38,326 nucleotides of DNA from Bauldia sp. GTDB lineage: Bacteria; Pseudomonadota; Alphaproteobacteria; Rhizobiales; Kaistiaceae. This document shows, piece after piece, positions 6,475 to 16,252 of this stretch. Below the pieces are notes generated by a model. The model searched no databases. It was given only the letters and a program-made list of their open reading frames with translations, and was not told the origin of the DNA. Each line of letters opens with the position of its first letter. Within the stretch, counting starts at the first letter, position 1. The stretch is from assembly GCF_020442045.1 (NCBI RefSeq), contig NZ_JAGRLA010000152.1, positions 1 to 38,326 of the forward strand, read 5' to 3'. Made by a program: the position numbers and the translations under genes.

Positions 6475-8940
6475 TCAGATACCGCGCCGGGAAAGGTCGA
6501 GACCGTCCCAGCCCCGCAGTCCCCGATAATCCGTGTTCTTTTCGGGGATCAGCTCGCAGCACACAATATCGATGATATCCTGCGCCTGGGGAAAATAGGT
6601 CGATTCCATCTCGGCGCCGGGCACGATCCAGTTCGGCGAGCCGAGCACCTGCGGCGGCGCGGTGAGGTCGCCATGGGCGTAGCGGCCGATATCGGCGGCG
6701 AGGGTCATCAGGAAGCTGCCCCGCTCGGAAGCCTCGGAGACCAGCAGGATGCGGCCGGTCTTCCTCACCGACTTCAACACCGTCTCATAGTCGAAGGGGA
6801 CGAGCGACCGGGCGTCGATGATCTCGGCCGAGACCCCATGCTCGGCGGCGAGCGTCTCGGCCGCGCCGACCGCCGCATAGAGCGACGGACCGAGGGTCAG
6901 GATGGTGACGTCGGTGCCTTCCCGCTTGACGTCCGGCACGCCGATCGGGACCTGGTAATAGTCCTCCGGAACCCCGCCCTCGTGGAACATCTCGGTCGCG
7001 TCGTAAAGCCGCTGGCTCTCGAAGAAGATGACCGGGTCGTTGCCGGCGAGCGCCGAGGCGAGCAGCCCCTTCGCGTCGTACGGCGTTGACGGATAGACGA
7101 CCTTGAGGCCGGGGATATGGGCGACCAGCCCGCTCCAGTCCTGCGAATGCTGGGCGCCGTATTTGCTGCCGATCGAGCAGCGCAGCACCACCGGCAGCTT
7201 GAGCATCCCCGCCGACATCGACTGCCACTTGGCCATCTGGTTGAAGATCTCGTCGCCGGCGCGGCCGATGAAGTCGGTATACATCAGCTCGACCACCGCG
7301 CGGCCGCCCTCCATCGCGTAGCCGATGGCGGTGGCGACGATCGCGGCTTCCGAGATCGGCGCGTTGAACAGCCGGTCATAAGGCAGGATGTCCGACAGCC
7401 CCCGATAGACGCCGAAGGCGCCGCCCCATTCGCGGCATTCCTCGCCATAGCCGATCAGCGACTCGTCGTGGGTGAAGTGGTGGAGCAGCGTCTCGAACAG
7501 CGCGTCGCGGATGGTGACCGCGCGCATCGGCGAATGGAGCCCGCCATTCTCGTCGATCCCGTGGCGGGCCTTCTTGGCGAGCTGACGGACGCGCGAGGTC
7601 GACGCCGGGTCGTTGAAGGTGCCGACCGGCTCCGGGGGCAACGCGATCGCCGTATTCGAGAACATGAGCTCGCCGATCAGGGTCGGGTTGGCGCGGATAT
7701 CGACCGGCGCCGCGATGGCCGGATCGACGGCGGCGGCCGTCACCATCCGGACGCGCGCCGCGACGCCTTCGGCGAGCGCCGCCTCGACCGTATCGTCGAG
7801 GATGCCGGCCTCCTTCAGGCTCGCCGCGTAGAGGGCGATCGGGTCATGGGCCGTCCAGGCCTTTATCTCGTCCCGCGAGCGGTAGGCATTGGCGTCCGAC
7901 GTCGAATGGCCGGTCGCGCGGTAGCACTCGACGTCGAGCAGCGCCGGCCCCGCCCCTTCGACCAGCAGCGCGCGCTTGCGGGCGACCGCGTCGGCGACCG
8001 CCAGCGGATTCGTGCCATCGACGGTCTCGGCATGCATGGCGTCCGGATTGATGCCCGCGCCGATCCGCGACAGCCGGTCCCAGCCGGCGGTCTCGCCGAT
8101 CGTCTGGCCGCCCATCGCATAGAAGTTGTTGTTGAAGCAGAAGAGCACCGGCAGTCCGCCACGATGCTCCTCCGGCCACAACCCCTTGAGCTGTGCCATG
8201 CTGGAGAAGTTCATCGCCTCCCAGACCGGGCCGCAGCCGGTCGAGCCATCGCCGGAATAGGCAACCGTGATCCCGCCGTCGCCACCGAGGCGCTTGCGCA
8301 TCGCGGCACCCGTCGCAATTCCCGCCGAGCCGCCGACGATCGCGTTGTTGGGATAGGCGCCGAAGGGCAGGAAGAAGGCGTGCATCGACCCGCCCATGCC
8401 GCCATTGAATCCGCTGGCGCGCATGAATATCTCGGCGAGCAGTCCGAGCAGCAGGAAGGTTTCGGCGACCTCCGTCTCGTTGTCGCCGCCGAGGATCTTC
8501 TCGACGGAACGGAGCATCGCCCCGCCCTGATGCCCCTCCATGATCGCGGCGAGCGCCGCCGGCTCCAGCCCGGCGATCGCCGACAGCCCCTTGGCGATGA
8601 ACTCGCCATGGCTGCGATGGCTGCCGAAAATGTGATCATCCGGCTTGAGCGCGAGCGCCGAGCCTACCGCCGCGCCTTCCTGACCGATCGAGAGATGGGC
8701 CGGCCCCTTGTAGACGAACTCGATCCCCGCATAGGCGCCCTGCGCCTTGAAGGAGGCGAGCATGGTCTCGAATTCGCGCACCATCATCATGTCGCGCAGC
8801 ACGCGGATCAGAGTCTTGTCCCCGTAGCGCTGCCTTTCTTCCGCCAACGGTGTCGCATAGGCATGGACCGGGATCTCGGGGACGCGGAGACGGTCCGCCT
8901 TGCGCATCACCTGGGGATCGACAAAGAGCTCTTTGGGCAT
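6475..8940 (-). CDS. Fused alpha/beta TPP-dependent 2-oxoacid (acetoin-type) dehydrogenase E1
   Basis: An 821-residue fusion of E1-alpha (about 40-400) and E1-beta (about 470-800). The alpha half shows SHRSHG (107-112), GGMGGSMH, and the thiamine diphosphate motif starting GDG (230-232) and ending in NNN (270-272), followed by the ATGHST loop. The beta half shows GEEC, an APISEAAIVATAIGYAM segment, the GAQHSQDW histidine and a transketolase C-terminal domain ending near IDIVCCEL. It would decarboxylate a 2-oxoacid or cleave an acetoin-like ketol onto lipoyl-lysine. Start: ATG 8940 has AAGGAAG upstream; the in-frame ATG 8964 lacks a site. The alpha part carries roughly 40 extra residues (about 140-180) before the GGMGGSMH motif. 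First gene of the operon with the lipoyl, hydrolase and kinase genes. No E3 or classical E2 is in the window. The exact substrate cannot be read from the sequence. Confidence 0.87.
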   Translation of the reverse strand: MPKELFVDPQVMRKADRLRVPEIPVHAYATPLAEERQRYGDKTLIRVLRDMMMVREFETMLASFKAQGAYAGIEFVYKGPAHLSIGQEGAAVGSALALKPDDHIFGSHRSHGEFIAKGLSAIAGLEPAALAAIMEGHQGGAMLRSVEKILGGDNETEVAETFLLLGLLAEIFMRASGFNGGMGGSMHAFFLPFGAYPNNAIVGGSAGIATGAAMRKRLGGDGGITVAYSGDGSTGCGPVWEAMNFSSMAQLKGLWPEEHRGGLPVLFCFNNNFYAMGGQTIGETAGWDRLSRIGAGINPDAMHAETVDGTNPLAVADAVARKRALLVEGAGPALLDVECYRATGHSTSDANAYRSRDEIKAWTAHDPIALYAASLKEAGILDDTVEAALAEGVAARVRMVTAAAVDPAIAAPVDIRANPTLIGELMFSNTAIALPPEPVGTFNDPASTSRVRQLAKKARHGIDENGGLHSPMRAVTIRDALFETLLHHFTHDESLIGYGEECREWGGAFGVYRGLSDILPYDRLFNAPISEAAIVATAIGYAMEGGRAVVELMYTDFIGRAGDEIFNQMAKWQSMSAGMLKLPVVLRCSIGSKYGAQHSQDWSGLVAHIPGLKVVYPSTPYDAKGLLASALAGNDPVIFFESQRLYDATEMFHEGGVPEDYYQVPIGVPDVKREGTDVTILTLGPSLYAAVGAAETLAAEHGVSAEIIDARSLVPFDYETVLKSVRKTGRILLVSEASERGSFLMTLAADIGRYAHGDLTAPPQVLGSPNWIVPGAEMESTYFPQAQDIIDIVCCELIPEKNTDYRGLRGWDGLDLSRRGI

Positions 8941-8957
8941 CGGGGGACTTCCTTGTT

Positions 8958-8994
8958 TGGACATATGTCTTTTGCCATGAACAAAAGAACAAAT
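8958..8994. promoter_or_regulatory. Candidate operator in the E1/alr divergent intergenic region
   Basis: The 116 bp between the divergent E1 and alr starts is locally AT-rich. It holds the 10-bp palindrome GACATATGTC (8960-8969), then the inverted repeat CTTTTG (8969-8974) / CAAAAG (8982-8987) with a 7-base spacer, then a GAACAAAA-GAACAAAT tandem pair (8979-8994). Such nested dyads next to an operon start are typical of regulator sites. No regulator gene is adjacent, so the binding protein is unknown. Confidence 0.4.
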
Positions 8995-9056
8995 CCAGTC
9001 GAATCTCGCATTTCCTCCATCGCCGCCGGCGCGGCAATGTCCGACAATCGCGAATC

Positions 9057-10208
9057 ATGAACCCCGACGACGCCAATCCCACCGGCATGACGGTGCCTCA
9101 AAGCCTGGCCGGCGGCCGCCTGACCATCGATCTTGGCGCGCTTGCCGCCAACTGGCGGTATCTCGCGGAGCTTGCGGCCGGCGCCGGGACGGCGGCCGTC
9201 GTCAAGGGTGACGGCTACGGCATGGGCCTTGAGCCGACGGTCGGAGCGCTCGCCGCCGCCGGCTGCGATACCTTCTTCGTCGCTTTGCCGGAAGAAGGTC
9301 TTCGCCTCCGCGCCGTCCTGCGGGACGCGACCGTCTACGTACTCGACGGCCTCATGGAGGGCGCGGCCGCCACCTATGCCGGGGCCGACCTCCGGCCGGT
9401 CCTCTCCTCTCCTCCCGAGGTCAAGGAATGGGCAGCCTTCCGGCGCGCCAATCCGGCCGCGCAAGCGGCGCTCCATGTCGATACCGGGATGAACCGCATG
9501 GGGCTCGGCCTTGCCGAAGCCCGTTCCCTGCTGGCGGATGCGAGCCTGGCCGAATCGCTCGGCCTGGCATTGCTGATCAGCCACCTCGCCTGCGCCGACA
9601 CGCCGGACCATCCGTTGAACGGCCGGCAGCTCGCCACCTTCCGCGAGGTCCGCGCCATGCTGCCGGGCATTCCGGCCTCGCTCGCCAATTCGGCCGGCAT
9701 CCTGCTCGGGCCCGACTACCACTTCGACCTCGTCCGGCCGGGGATCGCCCTTTACGGCGGCATCGCGGTCGACGGCATCACCAATCCGATGCGCCCCGTG
9801 GCGACCCTCGAAGCCCGGATCCTCCAGGTCCGCAACGCGGCGCCAAGCGAGACCGTCGGCTATGGCGCGACGGAAGCGCTCGACCGTCCGAGCCGCCTCG
9901 CCATCCTTGCCGCCGGCTACGCCGACGGCTATCCGCGCCACGCCGGTTCCTCGGACGACCGGCCGGGCGCCCGCGTCTTCCTCCACGACCGTCCGGCGCC
10001 GCTCGTCGGCCGGATCTCCATGGACCTCACCACCATCGACGTCACCGAGGTCGCCGGCGCCCGCCGCGGCGATTGGGTCGAGCTCTTTGGCCCCAACGTC
10101 CCGGTCGACGAGGTCGCCGAGCATGCCGGAACCATCGGCTACGAGCTCCTCACCAGCCTCGGCCCGCGCTACCACCGGCGCTATGTCGGCGGCCCGGACG
10201 CCACCTGA
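9057..10208 (+). CDS. alr: Alanine racemase
   Basis: A PLP-dependent racemase that makes D-alanine for peptidoglycan in the cytoplasm. At 383 residues it is of usual length. The PLP lysine is in VVKGDGYGMG (Lys50), with Gly-Asp-Gly where the family usually has Ala-Asn/Asp-Ala. HVDTGMNRMGL, the GIALYGG phosphate-binding region, VGYGAT with the second catalytic tyrosine (Tyr269) and GRISMD follow in order. The start may be ATG 9057 or ATG 9087; neither has a strong ribosome site. It is divergent from the dehydrogenase operon and leads the plus-strand series alr-radA-cvpA-purF-SDR, with radA 66 bp downstream. Confidence 0.94.
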   Translation: MNPDDANPTGMTVPQSLAGGRLTIDLGALAANWRYLAELAAGAGTAAVVKGDGYGMGLEPTVGALAAAGCDTFFVALPEEGLRLRAVLRDATVYVLDGLMEGAAATYAGADLRPVLSSPPEVKEWAAFRRANPAAQAALHVDTGMNRMGLGLAEARSLLADASLAESLGLALLISHLACADTPDHPLNGRQLATFREVRAMLPGIPASLANSAGILLGPDYHFDLVRPGIALYGGIAVDGITNPMRPVATLEARILQVRNAAPSETVGYGATEALDRPSRLAILAAGYADGYPRHAGSSDDRPGARVFLHDRPAPLVGRISMDLTTIDVTEVAGARRGDWVELFGPNVPVDEVAEHAGTIGYELLTSLGPRYHRRYVGGPDAT

Positions 10209-10274
10209 CCGATTGATTTCCCGGCGATTCTCCGATAGAACATTTAGGGAACATTCCATCGGGGCAATCACACC

Positions 10275-11690
<1,416 letters not shown>

Positions 11691-11934
11691 CTCGCCCCCT
11701 GCCCGGCGCCCGATCGGGGAAGCGGCCGCGTCGCTGCCCGATCTTGCCCATGATTATCGTGCCAATTTCCGACACGAAGATATTGACTATGGTGCCCTGT
11801 GCCGTCATGTCCCCGTGGACTTCCTGTGGCGAATGGTGGGGAACGGCGGTCGCTGCGGGACGCGGCACGAGGAATCGTGCTAGCAGTGCGTGTTTGAGGC
11901 CGTGCCGCCCGGCCCCCCTGGAACGGAAGAGCTC

Positions 11935-12579
11935 ATGCCGGTTACGGTCCTCGACGTCATCGTCATCGTCGTCGTCTTGATCTCGGCGGTCCTCGCGATG
12001 GTGCGCGGCTTTGTCCGCGAAGTCCTGTCCGTCGCGTCATGGGTTGCCGCCGCCGCCGCGGCCTACTACTTCTACAAGTCGCTGCTGCCGCTGGTTGAGC
12101 CCTATTTCGACAACAAGACGATCGCGATTATCGTCTCGGCGGCCGCCATCTTTTTCGTCGCGCTGATCGTCGCAAGCTACATCACGATGAAGATCTCCGA
12201 TTTCGTCATCGACAGCCGCATCGGCGCGGTCGACCGCGCCTTCGGCTTCATCTTCGGAGCGGTTCGCGGCGTCCTGCTGCTGGTCATCGCCCTTCTCTTC
12301 TTCAACTGGCTTGTGCCGGCCCCGCCGGCCTGGGTGGCGGACGCGCGGACCAAGCCTTTCCTCGACAATCTCGGCGAACAGCTGATGGCGGCGCTGCCCG
12401 AGGATGCGGAAGCGACGCTCCTCAACCGGATCAAGGGCGTCGGCCACGGCTCGGACGATGCGGCCGATACCGGCGCCAACGCGGCGCCGGCCGACGCGGC
12501 CGATCCCGCCTATGACGACAGCCAGCGCGGCGCCATCGACCAGCTCATCGAGAATACCGACCCTGGAGCGGCCAACTAG
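11935..12579 (+). CDS. cvpA: CvpA family inner-membrane protein
   Basis: A 214-residue membrane protein of the CvpA (colicin V production) family, classically found upstream of purF. The first segment (about 4-26) ends in the family's MVRGFVREVLS motif. Three more hydrophobic stretches lie near 30-50, 63-88 and 103-123, with DSRIGAVDRAFGFIFGAVRG between the third and fourth. The C-terminal tail (about 150-214) is polar and rich in Ala and Asp. The start is ATG 11935 with GGAAGAG upstream; an upstream in-frame GTG (11890) would add 15 Pro-rich residues and is less likely. Its stop is one base before the purF GTG, so the two are probably translated from one mRNA. The function is still poorly defined in the family; links to envelope stress and purine control are reported. 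Confidence 0.88.
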   Translation: MPVTVLDVIVIVVVLISAVLAMVRGFVREVLSVASWVAAAAAAYYFYKSLLPLVEPYFDNKTIAIIVSAAAIFFVALIVASYITMKISDFVIDSRIGAVDRAFGFIFGAVRGVLLLVIALLFFNWLVPAPPAWVADARTKPFLDNLGEQLMAALPEDAEATLLNRIKGVGHGSDDAADTGANAAPADAADPAYDDSQRGAIDQLIENTDPGAAN

Positions 12580-12580
12580 C

Positions 12581-14098
12581 GTGACGCGATCGCCACCAGA
12601 CGATGCCGGGCGTGAGGAGTTGACGGGCCATCCCTTCGGCCTCGACGACGACAAGCTGCATGAGGAATGCGGCGTCTTCGGCGTCTTCGGCCATCAGGAC
12701 GCCGCGGCGCTGACCGCGCTTGGCCTCCATGCCCTCCAGCATCGCGGCCAGGAAGCCGCCGGCATCGTCTCCTTCGATGGCCGCTCTTTCCACCACGAGC
12801 GCCATTTCGGCGTCGTCGGCGACAATTTCACCCGGCGCGCGGTGATCGACCGGCTGCCCGGCGACCGGGCCATCGGCCATGTCCGCTACTCGACCCGTGG
12901 CGGGCCGATGGAAAGCAACATCCAGCCGCTCTTCGCCGGCTTTTCCGGCGGTGGCTTCGCCGTCGCCCATAACGGCAACATCACCAACGCGCTCGCCCTC
13001 CAGAACACGCTCCAGCGGCGCGGCTCGATCTTCCAGTCGACCTCCGACACCGAGGTCATCCTCCATCTGATCGCGACGAGCCGCCACGAGCGCCTGGTCG
13101 ACCGGATCATCGACGCCCTCAACGAAATCGAGGGCGCGTGGTCGCTGGTCTGCCTGTCGTCGAAGAAGATGATCGGCTGCCGCGACCCGCTCGGGGTCAG
13201 GCCGCTGGTGCTCGGCGATCTCGACGGTTCGCCGATCCTCGCCTCGGAAACCTGCGCGCTCGACATCATCGGCGCCCGCTTCGTCCGCGACGTCGAGCCC
13301 GGCGAGATGGTCATCGTCACGCCGCAGGGCATCGAGAGCCGGCGGCCCTTCCAGGCGCTGAAGCCGCGCTTCTGCATCTTCGAATATGTCTATTTCGCCC
13401 GGCCCGATTCCGTCGTCGACGGCCGCGGCGTCTACGAGGTCCGCAAGCGGATCGGCGCCGAGCTCGCCCGCGAGGCGATGGCGCCCGCCGACCTGGTGGT
13501 GCCGGTGCCCGATTCCGGCACCCCGGCGGCGATCGGCTTCGCCGAGGCGGCCGGCATTCCCTTCGACCTCGGCATCATCCGCAATCACTATGTCGGCCGC
13601 ACCTTCATCGAGCCCAGCGACGCCATCCGCCACATGGGCGTCAAGCTCAAGCACAACGCCAATCGCGACATCCTCGAGGGCAAGCGCGTCGTCCTGGTCG
13701 ACGATTCGATCGTCCGCGGCACCACCTCGTCGAAGATCGTCCAGATGGTGCGCGACGCCGGCGCGGCGGAGGTCCATATGCGGATCGCCAGCCCGCCGAC
13801 CAGCCATTCCTGCTTCTACGGCGTCGATACGCCGGAGACGTCCAAGCTCATCGCCTCGCGCATGTCGGTCGAGGAGATGGAGGACTTCATCAAGGTCGAC
13901 AGCCTTCGCTTCCTCTCGATCGACGGCCTCTATCGCGCCGTCGGCGAGGCGCGGCGGGACCCGGACATCCCGCAATATTGCGACGCCTGCTTCACCGGCG
14001 CCTATCCGACGCGGCTGGTTGATCTCGAGGCCAATGGCGGCGAAAAGCCGGAAGCGCTGAAGAGCGACCGGCTGACCCTCCTCACCGGTACCGCATGA
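12581..14098 (+). CDS. purF: Amidophosphoribosyltransferase
   Basis: Catalyses the first committed step of purine synthesis, PRPP plus glutamine to phosphoribosylamine. The start is GTG 12581, one base after the cvpA stop; no ATG fits. A 29-residue propeptide precedes the N-terminal nucleophile Cys30 (EECGVFG), which is exposed by cleavage in this class. The glutaminase domain covers about 30-260, and the phosphoribosyltransferase domain carries the PRPP loop VVLVDDSIVRGTTSSK. Cys265, Cys411, Cys467 and Cys470 (mature 236, 382, 438, 441) fall at the positions of the four [4Fe-4S] ligands known in the Bacillus subtilis enzyme, including the CDACF pair, so this is the cluster-bearing, propeptide type. 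It overlaps the downstream SDR by 4 bp (ATGA). Confidence 0.96.
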   Translation: MTRSPPDDAGREELTGHPFGLDDDKLHEECGVFGVFGHQDAAALTALGLHALQHRGQEAAGIVSFDGRSFHHERHFGVVGDNFTRRAVIDRLPGDRAIGHVRYSTRGGPMESNIQPLFAGFSGGGFAVAHNGNITNALALQNTLQRRGSIFQSTSDTEVILHLIATSRHERLVDRIIDALNEIEGAWSLVCLSSKKMIGCRDPLGVRPLVLGDLDGSPILASETCALDIIGARFVRDVEPGEMVIVTPQGIESRRPFQALKPRFCIFEYVYFARPDSVVDGRGVYEVRKRIGAELAREAMAPADLVVPVPDSGTPAAIGFAEAAGIPFDLGIIRNHYVGRTFIEPSDAIRHMGVKLKHNANRDILEGKRVVLVDDSIVRGTTSSKIVQMVRDAGAAEVHMRIASPPTSHSCFYGVDTPETSKLIASRMSVEEMEDFIKVDSLRFLSIDGLYRAVGEARRDPDIPQYCDACFTGAYPTRLVDLEANGGEKPEALKSDRLTLLTGTA

Positions 14099-14838
14099 GC
14101 GAAAAGCCCCTGTCAGGACGGGTGGCCGTCGTCACCGGCGCCTCGCGCGGCATCGGTTATGCGGCGGCGAAGGCGCTGGCGGCGGAAGGCGCCCATATCA
14201 TCGCCGTCGCGCGCACCGTCGGCGGGCTCGAGGAACTCGACGACGAGATACGCGAAATGGGCTCCGAGGCCACCCTCGTTCCGTTCGACCTCAAGGACTT
14301 CGCGGCGATCGACCGCCTCGGCGGGGCGATCTACGATCGCTGGGGCAAGCTCGACATGCTGCTCGGCAATGCCGGGCTGCTCGGCGTCGTCACCCCGCTC
14401 GGCCATCTCGAGCCGAAGGTCTTCGACGACGTCATGGCGGTCAATGTCACCGCCAACTGGCGCCTGATCCGCTCCCTCGACCCGCTGCTCAGGCTTTCGG
14501 ACGCCGGCCGCGCCCTTTTCCTCACCTCCGGCGCGGTCCGCCTCTGCCGCCCCTATTGGGGCATCTATTCGGCGTCCAAGGCGGCGCTGGAAGCGCTGGT
14601 CCGCACCTGGGCCGGCGAGCTTCGCCAGACCAGCGCGACCGCCAATCTTTTCAGTCCTGGGCCGCTGCGCACCCACATGCGCGCGCAAGGCCGGCCCGGC
14701 GAGGATCCGGAAACCCTCGAGCCGCCGGAGGCCGTCGCGCCGCATATCGTCCGGATGCTCTCGCCGGACTACGAGCCGAATGGCGTGCTCTTTTCCTACC
14801 CGAGCGGCGAAACCACCGACATGCTGGTCACCGCCTGA
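14095..14838 (+). CDS. SDR family oxidoreductase (purF-linked)
   Basis: A 247-residue classical short-chain dehydrogenase/reductase. The dinucleotide-binding motif is TGASRGIG (15-22), NAG follows at about 98-100, and the catalytic YSASK tyrosine and lysine are near 159-163, with an SPGPLRTHM C-terminal loop. Its substrate is not known. It shares an ATGA overlap with purF, so it is translationally coupled to it; the same arrangement is familiar from other alphaproteobacteria, which suggests a conserved but unassigned role. Its stop codon abuts the stop of convergent der with no spacer. Confidence 0.88.
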   Translation: MSEKPLSGRVAVVTGASRGIGYAAAKALAAEGAHIIAVARTVGGLEELDDEIREMGSEATLVPFDLKDFAAIDRLGGAIYDRWGKLDMLLGNAGLLGVVTPLGHLEPKVFDDVMAVNVTANWRLIRSLDPLLRLSDAGRALFLTSGAVRLCRPYWGIYSASKAALEALVRTWAGELRQTSATANLFSPGPLRTHMRAQGRPGEDPETLEPPEAVAPHIVRMLSPDYEPNGVLFSYPSGETTDMLVTA

Positions 14839-16200
14839 TCAGCTCCGCTTGCGCTTGCGCCCCTCGAAGGGGTTCTCGCCTTTCCGCAGCATCAGACGGA
14901 TCGGGACACCCGGCAGCTTGAAATCGTCGCGCAGCGTATTGACCAGATACCGCTGCCAGGCCGCCGGCAGCGCCTCGGGGCGCGAGCAGAAGGCGACGAA
15001 GCTCGGCGGGCGCGCCTTGGCCTGGGTCAGGTAGCGCAGCTTGATCCGCCGGCCGGAGACGGCGGGCGGCGGATGATGCTCGACGACGCCGGCGAGCCAG
15101 CGGTTCAACCGTGACGTCGAGACGCGGCGGTTCCACACCGCGTAGGTCTCGATCACCCTGGCCATCATCTTGTCGATGCCCCTGCCGGTCAGGCCCGAAA
15201 CCGGCACCAGCGCAACCCCGCGAATCTGGGGCAGCAGCCGCTCCGCCTCGATCCTCAGCTCCTTGAGCACCGCCTGCGGCTCCTCGATCAGGTCCCACTT
15301 GTCGAGGGCGATCACCACGGCCCGCCCCTCCGACTCGACCAGCGCCGCGATCTGGAGGTCCTGCTTGTCGAAGGGCTTGGTCGCATCCAGCACCAGGATC
15401 ACCACCTCGGCGAAGCGGATGGCGCGCAAGGCATCGCCGACCGCGAGCTTCTCGAGCTTCTCGACAACCTTGGCCCGCCGCCGCATCCCGGCCGTGTCGA
15501 AAACCCGGAAGGCCTGGTCGCGCCACGTCCAGTCGACCGCGATCGCGTCGCGGGTAATCCCCGCCTCGGGACCGGTGAGCAGCCGCTCCTCGCCGATCAT
15601 CCGGTTGATCAGGGTCGACTTGCCGGCATTCGGCCGGCCGATCACCGCGATCCGGATCGGCTTGTCGGCCCCGTCCTCAGGCTCCGGCCGCGCCTCCTCG
15701 GGAAGGGCCGCGACGATCGCGTCATGGAGGTCGCTCATCCCCTCGCCGTGCTCCGCCGACAGCGCCAGCGGTTCGCCGAAGCCGAGTTCATAGGCCTCGA
15801 GCGCGCCGGCCGCGCCGGCCTTGCCCTCGGCCTTGTTGGCGATCAACACCACCGGCTTGCCCAGCGCGTGAAGCAGGCTTGCGAAATGGGCATCGAGCGG
15901 CGTCACCCCCGCCCGCGTGTCGATCATGAAGAGGGTCAGGTCGGCGGTGTCGACGGCCGCCTCGGTCTGCGCCCGCATCCGCCCGGCGAGCGAATCCGGC
16001 GCCGCTTCCTCCAGTCCGGCGGTGTCGATGACCGTGAAGTCGAGGCCGTGGAGCGACGCTTCGCCCTCGCGGCGGTCGCGCGTCACGCCGGGCCGGTCGT
16101 CCACCAATGCCAGCTTGCGGCCGACCAGCCGGTTGAAAAGCGTCGACTTGCCGACATTGGGCCGTCCGATGATGACCACTCTCGGCGCATGATCGAACAT
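14839..16200 (-). CDS. der: Ribosome-assembly GTPase Der (EngA)
   Basis: A tandem-GTPase protein needed for 50S ribosomal subunit maturation. In its 453 residues the first G domain has GRPNVGKST (12-20), DTAG (59-62) and NKAE (122-125). The second has GRPNAGKST (188-196), DTAG (235-238) and a G4 motif that reads DKWD (300-303) where the usual motif is NKWD. The C-terminal KH-like domain (about 360-440) ends in a basic tail. The reading was checked against the codons: residue 300 is GAC. It is transcribed after the TPR-like gene with 52 bp between. In many relatives a bamB gene sits in this interval; none is present here. Confidence 0.96.
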   Translation of the reverse strand: MFDHAPRVVIIGRPNVGKSTLFNRLVGRKLALVDDRPGVTRDRREGEASLHGLDFTVIDTAGLEEAAPDSLAGRMRAQTEAAVDTADLTLFMIDTRAGVTPLDAHFASLLHALGKPVVLIANKAEGKAGAAGALEAYELGFGEPLALSAEHGEGMSDLHDAIVAALPEEARPEPEDGADKPIRIAVIGRPNAGKSTLINRMIGEERLLTGPEAGITRDAIAVDWTWRDQAFRVFDTAGMRRRAKVVEKLEKLAVGDALRAIRFAEVVILVLDATKPFDKQDLQIAALVESEGRAVVIALDKWDLIEEPQAVLKELRIEAERLLPQIRGVALVPVSGLTGRGIDKMMARVIETYAVWNRRVSTSRLNRWLAGVVEHHPPPAVSGRRIKLRYLTQAKARPPSFVAFCSRPEALPAAWQRYLVNTLRDDFKLPGVPIRLMLRKGENPFEGRKRKRS

Positions 16201-16252
16201 GGGCCCTATCCCGGCATTGGTGGAGGGTGGCGAGAGCCCCGCGACCCGGCTG

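Noticed and set aside
7117..9060. A 647-codon open frame on the plus strand opposite the E1 dehydrogenase gene
   Set aside because: High GC content keeps antisense frames open; the product is Arg/Asp/His-rich without any recognisable domain, and the minus strand carries complete E1 motifs.
11691..11934. A small gene or RNA between radA and cvpA
   Set aside because: No frame has a credible start, ribosome site or domain, and no clear hairpin with a T-tail is seen.
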